A stretch of DNA of 64,000 bases from Roseicyclus sediminis (GCF_025515305.1 NZ_JAOPHT010000002.1:434001-498000), one strand, 5' to 3'; shown: positions 1 to 8,773, counted from the first letter of the stretch. Notes: a model not told the origin generated them from the letters alone. Numbers and translations: made by a program.

Positions 1-1
1 C

Positions 2-250
2 ATCACGAACCGCATGGGCATCAAGCTGGTGCCCTACCGCCGGTTCCAGTTGTCCTATCCCGGCCGGTCCGAAAGCAACCTGACCGACCACGAGGCCATC
101 CTGAAGGCGATCCTCGACCGCGATCCGGAGCTTGCCGCAGAGCTGTCGCGCAAGCACACGAACCTCCAGGGCGACGTGCTGGCCGAATACATCGCCACCA
201 GTTCCGGCAAGGCGATCGAGTTCGAGGCCGCGCAGCAGAAAGCCGGCTGA
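2..250 (+). CDS. GntR family regulator, FCD C-terminal end (partial)
   Basis: Only the last 82 codons are in the window; the frame is open from base 2 and ends at TGA 248-250. The tail (DHEAILKAILDRDPELAAEL) matches the last helices of the FCD ligand-binding domain of FadR-type GntR repressors, in which a DHxxIxxAIxxxD segment closes the helical bundle. These proteins bind a metabolite in the FCD domain and release DNA. The DNA-binding domain lies outside the window. The gene converges on the 2-oxo acid dehydrogenase operon. Paired TTGTATAC-like sites in six downstream promoters are of the kind bound by FCD regulators, so this is the best candidate regulator of the locus; that link is inference. 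Confidence 0.75.
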   Translation: MTNRMGIKLVPYRRFQLSYPGRSESNLTDHEAILKAILDRDPELAAELSRKHTNLQGDVLAEYIATSSGKAIEFEAAQQKAG

Positions 251-261
251 CAGGGGCGGCA

Positions 262-1686
262 TCAGTTCAGCAGCGCGATCGGGGTTTCGACCAGGTCGCG
301 CAGCACGGCGAGGAATTCGGCCGCCATGGCGCCGTCGATGGCACGATGATCGGCCGACAGGGTCGCCATCACCACGGTCTCGAAACAGATGCCGCCGCCG
401 GGCGCACGCGCCGCCCGCTCCTGCGGCCCGCCCAGGGCAAGGATCGCCCCCTGCGGGGGCGTGATGATCGCGTCGAAGGACGCGACGCCGTACATCCCGA
501 GATTGGAGAGCGTGAAGGTACCGCCCTCGAGGGCCTCGGCCGCCAGCGTGCGCGCCCGCGCGGCCGCCACCAGATCCGCCGTCTCACGGGCGATGGCGGT
601 GACGCTCTTGCGGCCGGCATCGCGCAGCACGGGTGCGAGCAGGCCGCCATCCACCGACACCGCCAGACAGAGATCAACCTGGTCGAACCGCCGGACACCA
701 TCCTCCGTCACATGGACGTTGAGGTCGGGGCAGCGCTCCAGCGCCACTGCACAAGCTCGCAGAAAGAAGTCGTTGACCGTGATTTTCACGCCGGGCGCGG
801 CCGGCGCGGCCTTGAGATCGGCGCGCAGGGCGTTGAGCGCGTCGATGCGGATCGGCATGGCGGTGTAGAAATGCGGGACATCCCGCTTGGAGGCGGACAC
901 CGAGCGGGCGATGGCCTTGCGCATCGAGGTGAAAGGCTGCACCCCCGTCACGGCGGCGCCCGGGGCTGTCGCCGATGGCCGGGGCGCCTTCGGGGCCGGA
1001 CGCCAAAGTCCGTCGCGTTCGGCCGCCGCCTGCGCATCGCCCAGCGACACCCTGCCCTTGCGGCCCGTGCCGGGAACCCCGGTCAGGTCCAGTCCGGCGG
1101 AGTTGGCGAATTTCCGGGCGATCGGACTGGCATGGACCTGCGCATTCCGCGCCGCCGCCTCGGCCGGGCTGAGCGCCGCAGGGCGGCCCGCGGCGGCGAG
1201 AACGTCGTCGCGCGTGATGCGTCCGCGGCTTCCCGACCCGGTCAGTTCCGACAGGTCGAGCCCATGGTCCCGCGCGAGGCGACGGGCCAGGGGCGTGGCG
1301 CTGACCGCTTCTGCCGCCTCCACCGGGGCGGTGCCTGCCGGCGCGGCCGTCGGGGCCGACGCGGTATCCGACCCGGGCTCGAAGCCGGCGTCGACGGGCG
1401 TGAAGCCCGCGATGAAGGCATCGACCTCGGCCTCTGGGACGGAATCATCGGCAAGGACGGCCATCAGGGCGCCGACCGGTGCGATCTCGCCCGAGGCGAC
1501 AAGGATGCGACGGATGCGGCCCGAGACATCCAGCTCCACCGTGTTGACGATCTTGTCAGTCTCGATATCGACGAGGTCGCTGCCCCGTTCCGCGATGTCC
1601 CCCTCGGCGACATGCCAAGCGGAGACGGTGCCCTCGGACATCTCGAGACCCCATTTCGGGAGGGTGATCGGATGGATCCTCGCCAT
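262..1686 (-). CDS. 2-oxo acid dehydrogenase E2 (dihydrolipoamide acyltransferase) with two subunit-binding domains
   Basis: 474 aa. E2 core of a pyruvate/acetoin/branched-chain type dehydrogenase complex; it moves the acyl group from E1 to CoA. An N-terminal lipoyl domain (about 1-80) has the lipoylated lysine in ETDKIV (K45). Two peripheral subunit-binding domains follow in tandem (about 131-165 and 187-222), both with the LxxLxGSGxxGRI or LTGVPGTGRKGRV signature; one is usual. The catalytic domain ends with the HRAIDG active-site motif (about 447-452). The ATG at 1686 is two bases after the E1beta stop, so the genes are coupled. No E3 (lipoamide dehydrogenase) gene follows, so E3 must be borrowed from elsewhere. 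Confidence 0.93.
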   Translation of the reverse strand: MARIHPITLPKWGLEMSEGTVSAWHVAEGDIAERGSDLVDIETDKIVNTVELDVSGRIRRILVASGEIAPVGALMAVLADDSVPEAEVDAFIAGFTPVDAGFEPGSDTASAPTAAPAGTAPVEAAEAVSATPLARRLARDHGLDLSELTGSGSRGRITRDDVLAAAGRPAALSPAEAAARNAQVHASPIARKFANSAGLDLTGVPGTGRKGRVSLGDAQAAAERDGLWRPAPKAPRPSATAPGAAVTGVQPFTSMRKAIARSVSASKRDVPHFYTAMPIRIDALNALRADLKAAPAAPGVKITVNDFFLRACAVALERCPDLNVHVTEDGVRRFDQVDLCLAVSVDGGLLAPVLRDAGRKSVTAIARETADLVAAARARTLAAEALEGGTFTLSNLGMYGVASFDAIITPPQGAILALGGPQERAARAPGGGICFETVVMATLSADHRAIDGAMAAEFLAVLRDLVETPIALLN

Positions 1687-1688
1687 GG

Positions 1689-2702
1689 TCAGCCTTCCTT
1701 CAACACGTCGCGGATAGCGGCCTCGATCCGGTCGGGACCCGGGACGTAGAGCCGTTCGAGTTCCCTTGCGAAGGGCACGGGCGTGTGCGGTGCGGTCACG
1801 CATTGCACCGGGGCGCGCAGATGGGCGAACCCCTTGCGCGCGGCCAGCCCCGCGATCTCGGAAGCCATCGAGCACATCGGGTTGGCCTCGTCCACGACGA
1901 CGAGCCGCCCGGTCAGGGACAGGCTCTCGAGAATGGTTTCTTCGTCCAGCGGCGAGGTCGTGCGCAGGTCGATCAGGTCGCAGGTGATGCCTTCCGCCTC
2001 AAGCTTGTCGAGCGCCTTTTCCGCGAACGGCACCATGCGGGCGATGGCGACCACCGTGGCGTCCTGCCCCTCGCGCACCAGCGCGGCCTCGCCGAAGGGG
2101 ACCAGGTGGTCGCCGTCCGGCACCTCGCCCTTGCGCGCGTAAAGCGCCTTGTGCTCGAGAAACATGACCGGATCGTCGTCCCGGATCGCCTGAGTCAGCA
2201 GGCCCTTCGCGTCGGCAGGGTTCGATGGCGTGACCACCTTGAGGCCGGGCACCATGGTCAGCATCGGGTAGATGACCTGGCTGTGCTGAGCCGCGGCATT
2301 CATGCCGGCGCCCATGGACATCCGCAGCACGACGGGGGTCTTGGCCTTGCCGCCGAACATGTAGCGGAATTTGGCCATCTGGTTGAAGATCTGGTCGAAG
2401 GACACGCCCACGAAATCCGCGAACATCAGTTCCGCGACCGGGCGCAGTCCAGCCAGCGCGGCGCCGTTGGCCATGCCCACGATGCAGCTTTCCGAGATCG
2501 CCGTGTCGATGACGCGCTTGTCGCCGAACCGCGGCAAAAGTCCCTTGGTGACGCCGAAGATCCCGCCAGCGGCGTCGCGACTGCCCGAGGTGCCACCCGC
2601 GCCGCCCGACACGTCCTCGCCCAGCACGATCACGCGTTCGTCGCGTTCCATCTCTCGGTGCAGCGCGTCGTTCAGCGCGTCCCGCATCGTCATCACAGCC
2701 AT
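1689..2702 (-). CDS. 2-oxo acid dehydrogenase E1 beta subunit
   Basis: 337 aa, the usual length for AcoB/PdhB-type E1 beta. It starts with a typical TMRDALNDAL helix, followed by VIVLGEDV and the GVTKGL segment. The C-terminal transketolase domain (DLRTTSPLDEETI, VDEAN) contributes to the thiamine diphosphate site with E1 alpha. The start at 2702 is 10 bases after the E1 alpha stop and gives the canonical N-terminus. Second gene of a three-gene operon (E1alpha, E1beta, E2). Which 2-oxo acid (or acetoin) is oxidised cannot be decided from sequence alone. Confidence 0.93.
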   Translation of the reverse strand: MAVMTMRDALNDALHREMERDERVIVLGEDVSGGAGGTSGSRDAAGGIFGVTKGLLPRFGDKRVIDTAISESCIVGMANGAALAGLRPVAELMFADFVGVSFDQIFNQMAKFRYMFGGKAKTPVVLRMSMGAGMNAAAQHSQVIYPMLTMVPGLKVVTPSNPADAKGLLTQAIRDDDPVMFLEHKALYARKGEVPDGDHLVPFGEAALVREGQDATVVAIARMVPFAEKALDKLEAEGITCDLIDLRTTSPLDEETILESLSLTGRLVVVDEANPMCSMASEIAGLAARKGFAHLRAPVQCVTAPHTPVPFARELERLYVPGPDRIEAAIRDVLKEG

Positions 2703-2712
2703 GACAGCGCCC

Positions 2713-3678
2713 TCAGTAGTCCAGGTAGACGTCTTGCAGCATGATCTCGGGGCCGGGACGCGGACCTTCCCGCGCCGACGCGACGGCGGCATCGATCTGC
2801 TCGATGACCGCCGCGTCGATTGCGTCGAGATCGCTCTCGGAGAAGATCCCGGCCTCGACGACACGCCTGCGCATTTGCATGAGGCAGTCCTTTTCCTCGC
2901 GGAACCGCTTCACCTCGTCCTTGGCCCGGTAATTCTGCGGGTCGCCCTCGAAATGGCCGAAATAGCGCGTGGCCGTTGCAAGGACGGCAACCGGCCCCCT
3001 GCCGGCCCGCGCTTCGGCGATGGCGTCGCGCGCGGCCTCGTAGACCGCGAAATAGTCGAAGCCGTCCGCCTCCCAGACCGGGATACCGAAGCCCTCGGTC
3101 CGGGTCTTGAGGTCGCCACCGATGCCGTAGGACGCCCCGGTATGCTCGCTGTATCCGTTGTCCTCGAAGACGAAGACCTTGGGCGCCTTCAGCACGACCG
3201 CCATGTTCATCGCCTCGAAGACCGTTCCCTGGTTCGATGCGCCGTCGCCGGTGAACGAGACCGAGACCGACCCGTCGCCGCGCAGGGCGCAGGCGATCGC
3301 CGCCCCGAGCGCGATCGGCTGACCGCCCCCGACGATCCCGTTCGCCCCCAGCATTCCCTTCGAAAGGTCGGCGATGTGCATCGACCCGCCACGCCCTTTG
3401 CACAGGCCGTCGGCACGCCCGTAGATCTCGTGCATCATGTCGCGTGGATCGCATCCCCGGGCGAGGCAATGGCCATGACCGCGATGCGTCGAGATGATGT
3501 AGTCACGCTCGTCGAGGTTCTCGCAGATGCCGACGGCGATCGCCTCCTGCCCGGCATAGAGATGTGTGAAACCGGCGATCTCTCCCTTGGGGTTCTCGAC
3601 GTGCAGCCGCTCCTCGAACTCGCGGATCAGGCGCATCCGCGTGTAGGCATGCCGGATCTGTGCCGGGCTTTGCTGCAT
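2713..3678 (-). CDS. 2-oxo acid dehydrogenase E1 alpha subunit (AcoA-like)
   Basis: 321 aa. Thiamine diphosphate-dependent decarboxylating subunit. The cofactor motif GDGASNQG and the phosphorylation-loop-like segment KGRGGSMHIAD are present, and the length and GANGIVGGG segment resemble acetoin dehydrogenase AcoA more than long PDH E1 alpha. The chosen ATG at 3678 has a strong GGGGAGGAG ribosome site 4-5 bases upstream; longer in-frame starts would run into the operator region. First gene of the operon, divergent from the acyl-CoA dehydrogenase at 3843. Its promoter holds a paired TTGTATATG site. Likely induced with the rest of the locus. Confidence 0.93.
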   Translation of the reverse strand: MQQSPAQIRHAYTRMRLIREFEERLHVENPKGEIAGFTHLYAGQEAIAVGICENLDERDYIISTHRGHGHCLARGCDPRDMMHEIYGRADGLCKGRGGSMHIADLSKGMLGANGIVGGGQPIALGAAIACALRGDGSVSVSFTGDGASNQGTVFEAMNMAVVLKAPKVFVFEDNGYSEHTGASYGIGGDLKTRTEGFGIPVWEADGFDYFAVYEAARDAIAEARAGRGPVAVLATATRYFGHFEGDPQNYRAKDEVKRFREEKDCLMQMRRRVVEAGIFSESDLDAIDAAVIEQIDAAVASAREGPRPGPEIMLQDVYLDY

Positions 3679-3764
3679 TGACGCTCCTCCCCTTTTCCTT
3701 CGGTGCGGCAGAGCCTGGGTCGCACCGCTCGAGCCGGATCCCGAAGACCACGGCCGCCATTGCC

Positions 3765-3796
3765 TTGTATATGCTTTACCGCCTCTCTTGTATATG
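3765..3796. promoter_or_regulatory. Candidate GntR/FCD operator pair between E1alpha and acyl-CoA dehydrogenase
   Basis: Two copies of TTGTATATG (3765-3773 and 3788-3796), 23 bases apart, in the 164-base divergent promoter region. The same motif pair recurs before five other operons in the window. Binding by the regulator at the left edge is inferred. Confidence 0.6.
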
Positions 3797-3842
3797 TAAA
3801 ACATACTCCGTGCATCCAGAATGCCCGAAAAGGGGGATAACT

Positions 3843-5006
3843 GTGGATTTCAGACTGACCGAAGACCAGGTGATGCTGCAGGAGCAGGCCCGACGTTTTG
3901 CACGCGAACAACTGCCGGCGCTTGCCGCCGAGCTGGAGGCGACGAACCGTCCGGTCCCACACGAGATGGTCGCGCGCTACGGCGAGATGGGGTTCCTCGG
4001 GATCAACGTCTCCGAGGCATATGGCGGCCTTGGCCTCGGCAACCTCGAGGCGCTGCTCGTCATCGAGGAGTTCGCAAAGGTGTCGGCCGCGGTTGCCTTT
4101 CCGGTTTTCGAATCCTGCGTCGGCCCGGTGCGCGCGATCGAGCATTTCGCAGCCGAATCGCTTCGCCAGCGGGTCGTGCCGCGGGTCTGTTCGGGCGAGA
4201 TCGTCGTCGCGGTCGCGATGAGCGAACCCAATGCCGGCAGCGCGCTCACCGACCTCAGCACGAAGGCTCGGATCGAGGGGGACACCGTCATCCTGTCCGG
4301 CAACAAGCGTTGGTGTTCGGGTGGCGGCCATGCCGACGGCTACGTCGTCTATTGCCGGTTCGACGATGTGCCGGGCGCCAAGGGCATCGGCGCCGTCTAT
4401 GTCGAGAAGGGCACCCCGGGCTTCAGCTTCGGTCCGCAGGAAGAGTTGATGGGCTTTCGCGGGGTTCCCTCGAGCGATCTCTATTTCGATGACGTGGAAC
4501 TGCCGCTCGACGCGATCATCGTGCCCGGCGGGGGGTTCAAGCGGCTGATGGAGGCCTTCGACCTCGAACGCTGCGGCAACGCGACCATGGGGCTGGCGCA
4601 GGCCTCGGGCGCGCTGGAAGACGTGGTGGAATACGTGCAGGAGCGCGAACAGTTCGGACGCCCGATCATCGAATTCCAGGCGGTGCAGATGAAGCTGGCC
4701 GAGATGAAGATCCGTGTCGAGGCCGCGCGCCTGCTGATCCATCGCGCGGCCGCGAATGCCGAGGCGGGTATTCCGTCGGTCCTCGATAGCTCGCTGGCCA
4801 AGTGCTACGCCAACGAGATCGCCCGGGAAGTCACCGGCATGGCCATGCAGCTCATGGGTGGCTACGGCTATTCCAAGCAATACCCGATGGAGCGCCGGAT
4901 GCGCGACGCCTGGGGCTGGGGCATCGCCGGTGGCGCGATCGACATTCAGAAGACCAACATCGCGGCTGCGATGGTGGGACGACGCTTCAACCAGCGGGCG
5001 GGGTAA
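3843..5006 (+). CDS. Acyl-CoA dehydrogenase, isovaleryl/long-chain type active site
   Basis: 387 aa; FAD flavoprotein making an alpha,beta-double bond in an acyl-CoA and passing electrons to ETF. N-terminal helical domain, SEPNAGSALTDLST in the beta-barrel domain, and C-terminal REQFGRPIIEFQAVQ. The usual catalytic glutamate of the (Y/A)EGTxEIQR loop is replaced (AGGAIDIQK). A glutamate in AFDLER (about residue 242) lies where isovaleryl- and long-chain acyl-CoA dehydrogenases place theirs, so the enzyme is probably active. The start is GTG 3843 after GGGGGAT; no ATG gives a better N-terminus. First gene of a short operon with the Rieske ferredoxin, divergent from the E1/E2 operon. Confidence 0.92.
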   Translation: MDFRLTEDQVMLQEQARRFAREQLPALAAELEATNRPVPHEMVARYGEMGFLGINVSEAYGGLGLGNLEALLVIEEFAKVSAAVAFPVFESCVGPVRAIEHFAAESLRQRVVPRVCSGEIVVAVAMSEPNAGSALTDLSTKARIEGDTVILSGNKRWCSGGGHADGYVVYCRFDDVPGAKGIGAVYVEKGTPGFSFGPQEELMGFRGVPSSDLYFDDVELPLDAIIVPGGGFKRLMEAFDLERCGNATMGLAQASGALEDVVEYVQEREQFGRPIIEFQAVQMKLAEMKIRVEAARLLIHRAAANAEAGIPSVLDSSLAKCYANEIAREVTGMAMQLMGGYGYSKQYPMERRMRDAWGWGIAGGAIDIQKTNIAAAMVGRRFNQRAG

Positions 5007-5010
5007 GCCG

Positions 5011-5361
5011 ATGCTCCCCCGGGGGATCGGCGGCAGCGACGACTTCGTCGACGTCTGCACGACGCTTCAGGTGCCTGCGAGCGGTGCGCACTTCGTGTCC
5101 GCCAGGGGCCGGGACGTGATGCTGACACGCGGCAAGGACCAGCAGATCATCGCCTTCGCCGGCAACTGCACGCACGCCTTCGCGCCGCTCAAGGACGGCC
5201 GGATCGAGAACGGCGAGGTGGTCTGCGCCCTGCACGGCGCGCGCTTCGATCTGGCCACCGGGCGGGCGCGGTCCGGGGGCTGCCCGAACCTGCCGCGCCT
5301 TGCCGTCCGCATCGAGGGTCGCCGCGTTCTGGTGCGCCCGACGCCGGGCCCCGCGCGCTGA
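5011..5361 (+). CDS. Rieske [2Fe-2S] ferredoxin
   Basis: 116 aa, the normal size for a ferredoxin of a Rieske non-haem iron oxygenase. The cluster ligands are visible: C53-x-H55 and C72-x2-H75, separated by 16 residues. It starts four bases after the acyl-CoA dehydrogenase stop. It probably passes electrons to one of the two oxygenase alpha subunits encoded at 6591-7871 and 15261-16541. No ferredoxin reductase gene was found anywhere in the window. Assignment to a particular oxygenase is inference. Confidence 0.88.
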   Translation: MLPRGIGGSDDFVDVCTTLQVPASGAHFVSARGRDVMLTRGKDQQIIAFAGNCTHAFAPLKDGRIENGEVVCALHGARFDLATGRARSGGCPNLPRLAVRIEGRRVLVRPTPGPAR

Positions 5362-5369
5362 ACCAGGGG

Positions 5370-6122
5370 TCAGTCCCGCGCGGCCATGGCCCAGGCGATA
5401 CCCCGGCGCAGCAGGGTCTGGAACACCGGATGCGCCCAGCTGCCGCGTTCGACGAAAGGGTAGCTGTCGGTCAGCGGGCGCATGTCGTAGCGCCCGCGCG
5501 CATGGCCCAGCGTGAGATAGAGCACCGCCCCCCTGCCCCGCGGCCGAAGATACATGACCTGGTGGTCGCCCTCGGGCCAGTCGGCCTGCTCGAACAGCGG
5601 GGTCCTTCCCTCGAAACGCGTGGACAACAGCACGTCGTTGCCCGGCAGATGGCGCTGCAGGTAGTGTTCGTCCTCGACGAAGAAGGTGCCGATCCCTTGT
5701 GTGAGGGGATGGTCCGGCGCCGCCACGCTGACCTTGAACGTCCCGGGCGCGGGATGCGCCATGAACTGGCTCCCCAGCAGATCGAGGAACCGCTCGGGCA
5801 GCGGCGGGCAGTGGACCGGCTTGTCGCCGTCAAGGACAAGGGCCGAATTGGTGCCATGCAGGGCGAACCACCGGCCGCCGTCCTCGACGAAGGTCTCGAG
5901 CGCGCCGATGGCGGCCTCTCCGGGCACGAGATTGCAGGTATAGGTGAGCAGGACATCCGATCCTGCGAGCGCGGGCATCGCCGCCTCGTAGGTTTCGAAC
6001 ACGCGCACGCGCAGGCGTTCGTGTTCCTGCAGGTAACGCAACACCTCCAGCCGCGCGAAGTCGATGTCGTGCCATGGCCCGGCCGCGATCAGAACCGCGT
6101 CGATCGGCTTGGGGCGGCTCAT
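5370..6122 (-). CDS. ThuA-like (glutamine amidotransferase-like fold) protein
   Basis: 250 aa matching the ThuA family of class I amidotransferase-like folds, with an N-terminal VLIAAG strand, a LLTYTC segment, FVEDGGRWFALHGT, and a C-terminal GHARGRYDM segment typical of ThuA. The biochemical role of the family is unclear; members often sit beside sugar oxidoreductases, whereas here the neighbours are a MaoC protein and a Rieske oxygenase. The ATG at 6122 overlaps the MaoC stop by four bases (ATGA), so it is the last gene of an operon SDR, oxygenase, MaoC, ThuA. Confidence 0.82.
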   Translation of the reverse strand: MSRPKPIDAVLIAAGPWHDIDFARLEVLRYLQEHERLRVRVFETYEAAMPALAGSDVLLTYTCNLVPGEAAIGALETFVEDGGRWFALHGTNSALVLDGDKPVHCPPLPERFLDLLGSQFMAHPAPGTFKVSVAAPDHPLTQGIGTFFVEDEHYLQRHLPGNDVLLSTRFEGRTPLFEQADWPEGDHQVMYLRPRGRGAVLYLTLGHARGRYDMRPLTDSYPFVERGSWAHPVFQTLLRRGIAWAMAARD

Positions 6123-6604
6123 GCCGGCGGCTCCCTGCGGTAGACGAGATTGGTCGACCGGAATTCGAAGACCCGCGCCCCGTCCTGGTTGGTCAGCGCA
6201 TGCGCCAGCACTGCCAGGCCGACGCCCGGCCGGCTGGACGAAGGACGCTTCGACAGGATCTCTGAATGGGCCTGCAACCGGTCGCCCGCGCGCACGGCCC
6301 GGAGCCAATGCACATCGTCCCACGCAACGCCGCAGACCCAGGCGATATCGCCGTTGACCTCGTGGTCGAGAACCCGCCACAGCGCCGCCGAATAAAGGCC
6401 GCTCGCGATCACTTCCCCGAAGAGCGAGGCCTTCGCCGCATCGGGGTTGGCGTGAAACCATTGCGGATCATAGCGCTCGGCGTAGGCGACCATGTCGTCC
6501 AGATCGACGGTCATCTCGCGCGACAGCGTGGCCTCGCCGATCTCGAGGTCTTCCCAGAACCGCGACGGGCGGGTCGCCTGCACCGCCCCCTTACTCTCCG
6601 ACAT
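6119..6604 (-). CDS. MaoC-like hotdog dehydratase
   Basis: 161 aa. MaoC family proteins hydrate trans-2-enoyl-CoA (R-specific) or act as related dehydratases. The sequence has FWEDLEIGE near the N-terminus, a hotdog core and W.CGVAWDDVHWLRAVRAGDRL, typical of single-domain MaoC proteins. The usual D-x4-H catalytic pair is present only in a loose form (YAERYDPQWFH), as in mesaconyl-CoA or phosphate-containing MaoC relatives. It overlaps the upstream oxygenase by 14 bases and the downstream ThuA gene by four. Confidence 0.85.
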   Translation of the reverse strand: MSESKGAVQATRPSRFWEDLEIGEATLSREMTVDLDDMVAYAERYDPQWFHANPDAAKASLFGEVIASGLYSAALWRVLDHEVNGDIAWVCGVAWDDVHWLRAVRAGDRLQAHSEILSKRPSSSRPGVGLAVLAHALTNQDGARVFEFRSTNLVYRREPPA

Positions 6605-7871
6605 AATCGGCGAGGACCTTGTGGAAATGACGGATGCGGAGTTCCTGATCACCGATCCAGAGCCCCGGCAGCCCGTTCGAATGCATGCCACGCTGCACGC
6701 CGGGAAGGTTGTAGGCATCCTGGTCGACCACCAGGCCGAGCGAGATTTCGCCATGCTTGTAGGTCGCATTGCGCGGCGGGTCGGGCCGTTCCTCGCCGGC
6801 CTTGAGAAGCCGGAAAAGGTACATGTCGAAATACATCTTGTCCGGGTCGGTCGGATGCGGGCGCTGGCGGAACAGCATCAGATCGTCGGCATGGGTATTC
6901 AGCGTCAGGTTCGGAAAGATCAGGTAGTGGTAGTCATCGGTCAGCTGATCATCGTTGAGGTCCGAATAATCGAGCCCGAGGCGCGGCCCGTGTTCCCGCT
7001 TCCATTGCTGCAGGGCACGCCGCACCTCGCGCGCCTGGCCATCGAAGTCGGCCGGGTCCATCTCCGCCTCCTGCATGGCATGCTTGATCAGGTGCGGCAG
7101 TTCGGTGGTCTCCCTGACGCGCTTCGACAGGGTCACGAAGGGCACGAGATACCGGCTGTGGCGATCGTAGCAGTCGATCTGGATGTCGTAGTCATCGAGG
7201 AAATACAGCAGCTCGGGATGGATGCCCTGCACGTGATAGGACTCGTTGAAGGCATCGACCGAGGTCTTCCAGTTGCAGTCCCACTCCACCGTCACGTCCA
7301 TGATCTTGACCATGCGGTCGAAGTGGTAGGGGTCGAGATGCGCCGGCAGCGGGTCGAGGTAGTCCAGCAACGGCTCGACATCGGGGTTCAGGCTGAAGAA
7401 AACGAAGCTGTTCCAGGTGTCGCATCGCACCTCGGACAGCCCGGAACAGGGCGGTGCGCCCTGCGGGAAGGTCTCGCGGTCGGGGATGTCCCGAAAGGTC
7501 CCGTCGACGTTGTAGTCCCAGTGATGATACCGGCACTTGAAACTCTCGGCATGGCCCTGCCCCACCATGATCCGGTTCCCGCGGTGCAGGCAGACGTTGT
7601 AGAAGGCGCGCACCGAACCGTCGGCCTGCCGTGCGATGAGGATTTCCTCCGGACCGATCGAGGTCACGTGGTAGTCGCCCGGTTCGGGTATGTCATCCTC
7701 GCGGCAGCCCAGGAGCCAGACCTTGGTCCAGAGCCTGTCCCATTCCTTGCGCATGTAGTCGGCCGAGATGTAGCGCTCCTTCGGAATCATCTCGTAGCCG
7801 AGGTCGGGCGTCGGCGCCTTGTCGATCGGGGTCTTGGTGAAATCCTGCCCGGTCACACGCTGGATCGTCAT
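6591..7871 (-). CDS. Rieske non-haem iron oxygenase, alpha subunit (1)
   Basis: 426 aa. Aromatic ring-hydroxylating type oxygenase large subunit. The Rieske cluster ligands are C94-x-H96 and C113-x2-H116; the mononuclear iron histidines lie in ESYHVQGIH (H213, H218). No beta subunit gene is adjacent, which fits homo-oligomeric alpha-only oxygenases, although the SnoaL-like protein at 17247 has a comparable fold. The ATG at 7871 is the first good start after the SDR stop at 7918. It overlaps the MaoC gene. The substrate is unknown. Confidence 0.92.
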   Translation of the reverse strand: MTIQRVTGQDFTKTPIDKAPTPDLGYEMIPKERYISADYMRKEWDRLWTKVWLLGCREDDIPEPGDYHVTSIGPEEILIARQADGSVRAFYNVCLHRGNRIMVGQGHAESFKCRYHHWDYNVDGTFRDIPDRETFPQGAPPCSGLSEVRCDTWNSFVFFSLNPDVEPLLDYLDPLPAHLDPYHFDRMVKIMDVTVEWDCNWKTSVDAFNESYHVQGIHPELLYFLDDYDIQIDCYDRHSRYLVPFVTLSKRVRETTELPHLIKHAMQEAEMDPADFDGQAREVRRALQQWKREHGPRLGLDYSDLNDDQLTDDYHYLIFPNLTLNTHADDLMLFRQRPHPTDPDKMYFDMYLFRLLKAGEERPDPPRNATYKHGEISLGLVVDQDAYNLPGVQRGMHSNGLPGLWIGDQELRIRHFHKVLADYVGE

Positions 7872-7917
7872 CTCGGCCTCTCCTTCATCGAAACGGGCGC
7901 GGCAGCGGCCCGCGCGC

Positions 7918-8679
7918 TCAAAATGGCACCCTCTTCGAATAACCGCCATCGACGAGGAGGTTCGCCCCCTGGCACCAGCTGGCCGCGGGGCTCGCGAGGA
8001 ACACGGCGGTCCGGGCGATCTCGTCGGGCCGGGCCATCCGTTTCAGCGGGTGGCGCCGCTCGGCCGAGGCGAAGATCCTGCTTCTGGCGATGCGGATCAT
8101 TTCCCAGTTGCTCCCCTCGTAGAGCGTCGGCCCCGGCGACACCACGTTGACCCGGATGCCCTTGGGCGCCAGCTGCTGGGCGAGTTGTTGCGCCCAGATG
8201 GTCAGTGCGGCCTTGATGCCGTTGTAGGCCATGGGTCCGACGAAGGTCTCGGCCGAGGCCATCGAACCCATGACCAGGATCGACGGCGCGCGCGATCGTT
8301 CGAGAAACGGCATCGCCTCCTCGACGGTGCGAACGGCGCTCATCATGTCGATCTCGAAATTGCGCCGCCAGTAGCCGGGGCTGCCGGTTCCCCCTCCCGC
8401 GCTGAGGTTGGCGAAGACGAGATCGATGCCGCCAAGGGTTTCGGCCGCCGCCCGCGTCCAGGCCCGCACGGCGTCCCCGTCGCGCCCCTGGAGCGTCGCG
8501 CCGTAGGCGCGGACCCCGAGAGACTCGTACTCGGCCACCGCCTCCCGGACCGCCGTCTCGCCGCGCCCGAAGGTGGCGACGTTGCAGCCTTCGCCAGCCA
8601 GCTGTCGCCCGATTTCGCGACCGATGCCGCGGCTGCCGCCCGTCACTACGGCGTTCAGCCCTGCAAGGTTCAAATCCAT
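7918..8679 (-). CDS. Short-chain dehydrogenase/reductase
   Basis: 253 aa classical SDR. NAD(P)-binding GGSRGIG near the N-terminus, catalytic YNGIK (Y-x3-K), VNVVSPG and the C-terminal LVDGGY. It probably oxidises a hydroxyacyl-CoA or a diol produced by the neighbouring oxygenase. First gene of the operon that continues with oxygenase, MaoC and ThuA; divergent from the CoA-transferase at 8857 across a 177-base region with paired operator sites. Confidence 0.9.
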   Translation of the reverse strand: MDLNLAGLNAVVTGGSRGIGREIGRQLAGEGCNVATFGRGETAVREAVAEYESLGVRAYGATLQGRDGDAVRAWTRAAAETLGGIDLVFANLSAGGGTGSPGYWRRNFEIDMMSAVRTVEEAMPFLERSRAPSILVMGSMASAETFVGPMAYNGIKAALTIWAQQLAQQLAPKGIRVNVVSPGPTLYEGSNWEMIRIARSRIFASAERRHPLKRMARPDEIARTAVFLASPAASWCQGANLLVDGGYSKRVPF

Positions 8680-8739
8680 CCGGTCCAGCTCCCGCGCGGC
8701 CTGCCCTTCGCGGCATGTGTGACGATCGTTGCGCTTTAC

Positions 8740-8773
8740 ATGTATACTAGCAATCTCATATTGTATATTTCAA
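8740..8773. promoter_or_regulatory. Candidate GntR/FCD operator pair between SDR and CoA-transferase operons
   Basis: ATGTATACT at 8740-8748 and TTGTATATTTCAA at 8761-8773, 21 bases apart by their TGTATA cores. They sit in the only divergent promoter region between the minus operon starting at 8679 and the plus operon starting at 8857. Confidence 0.6.
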
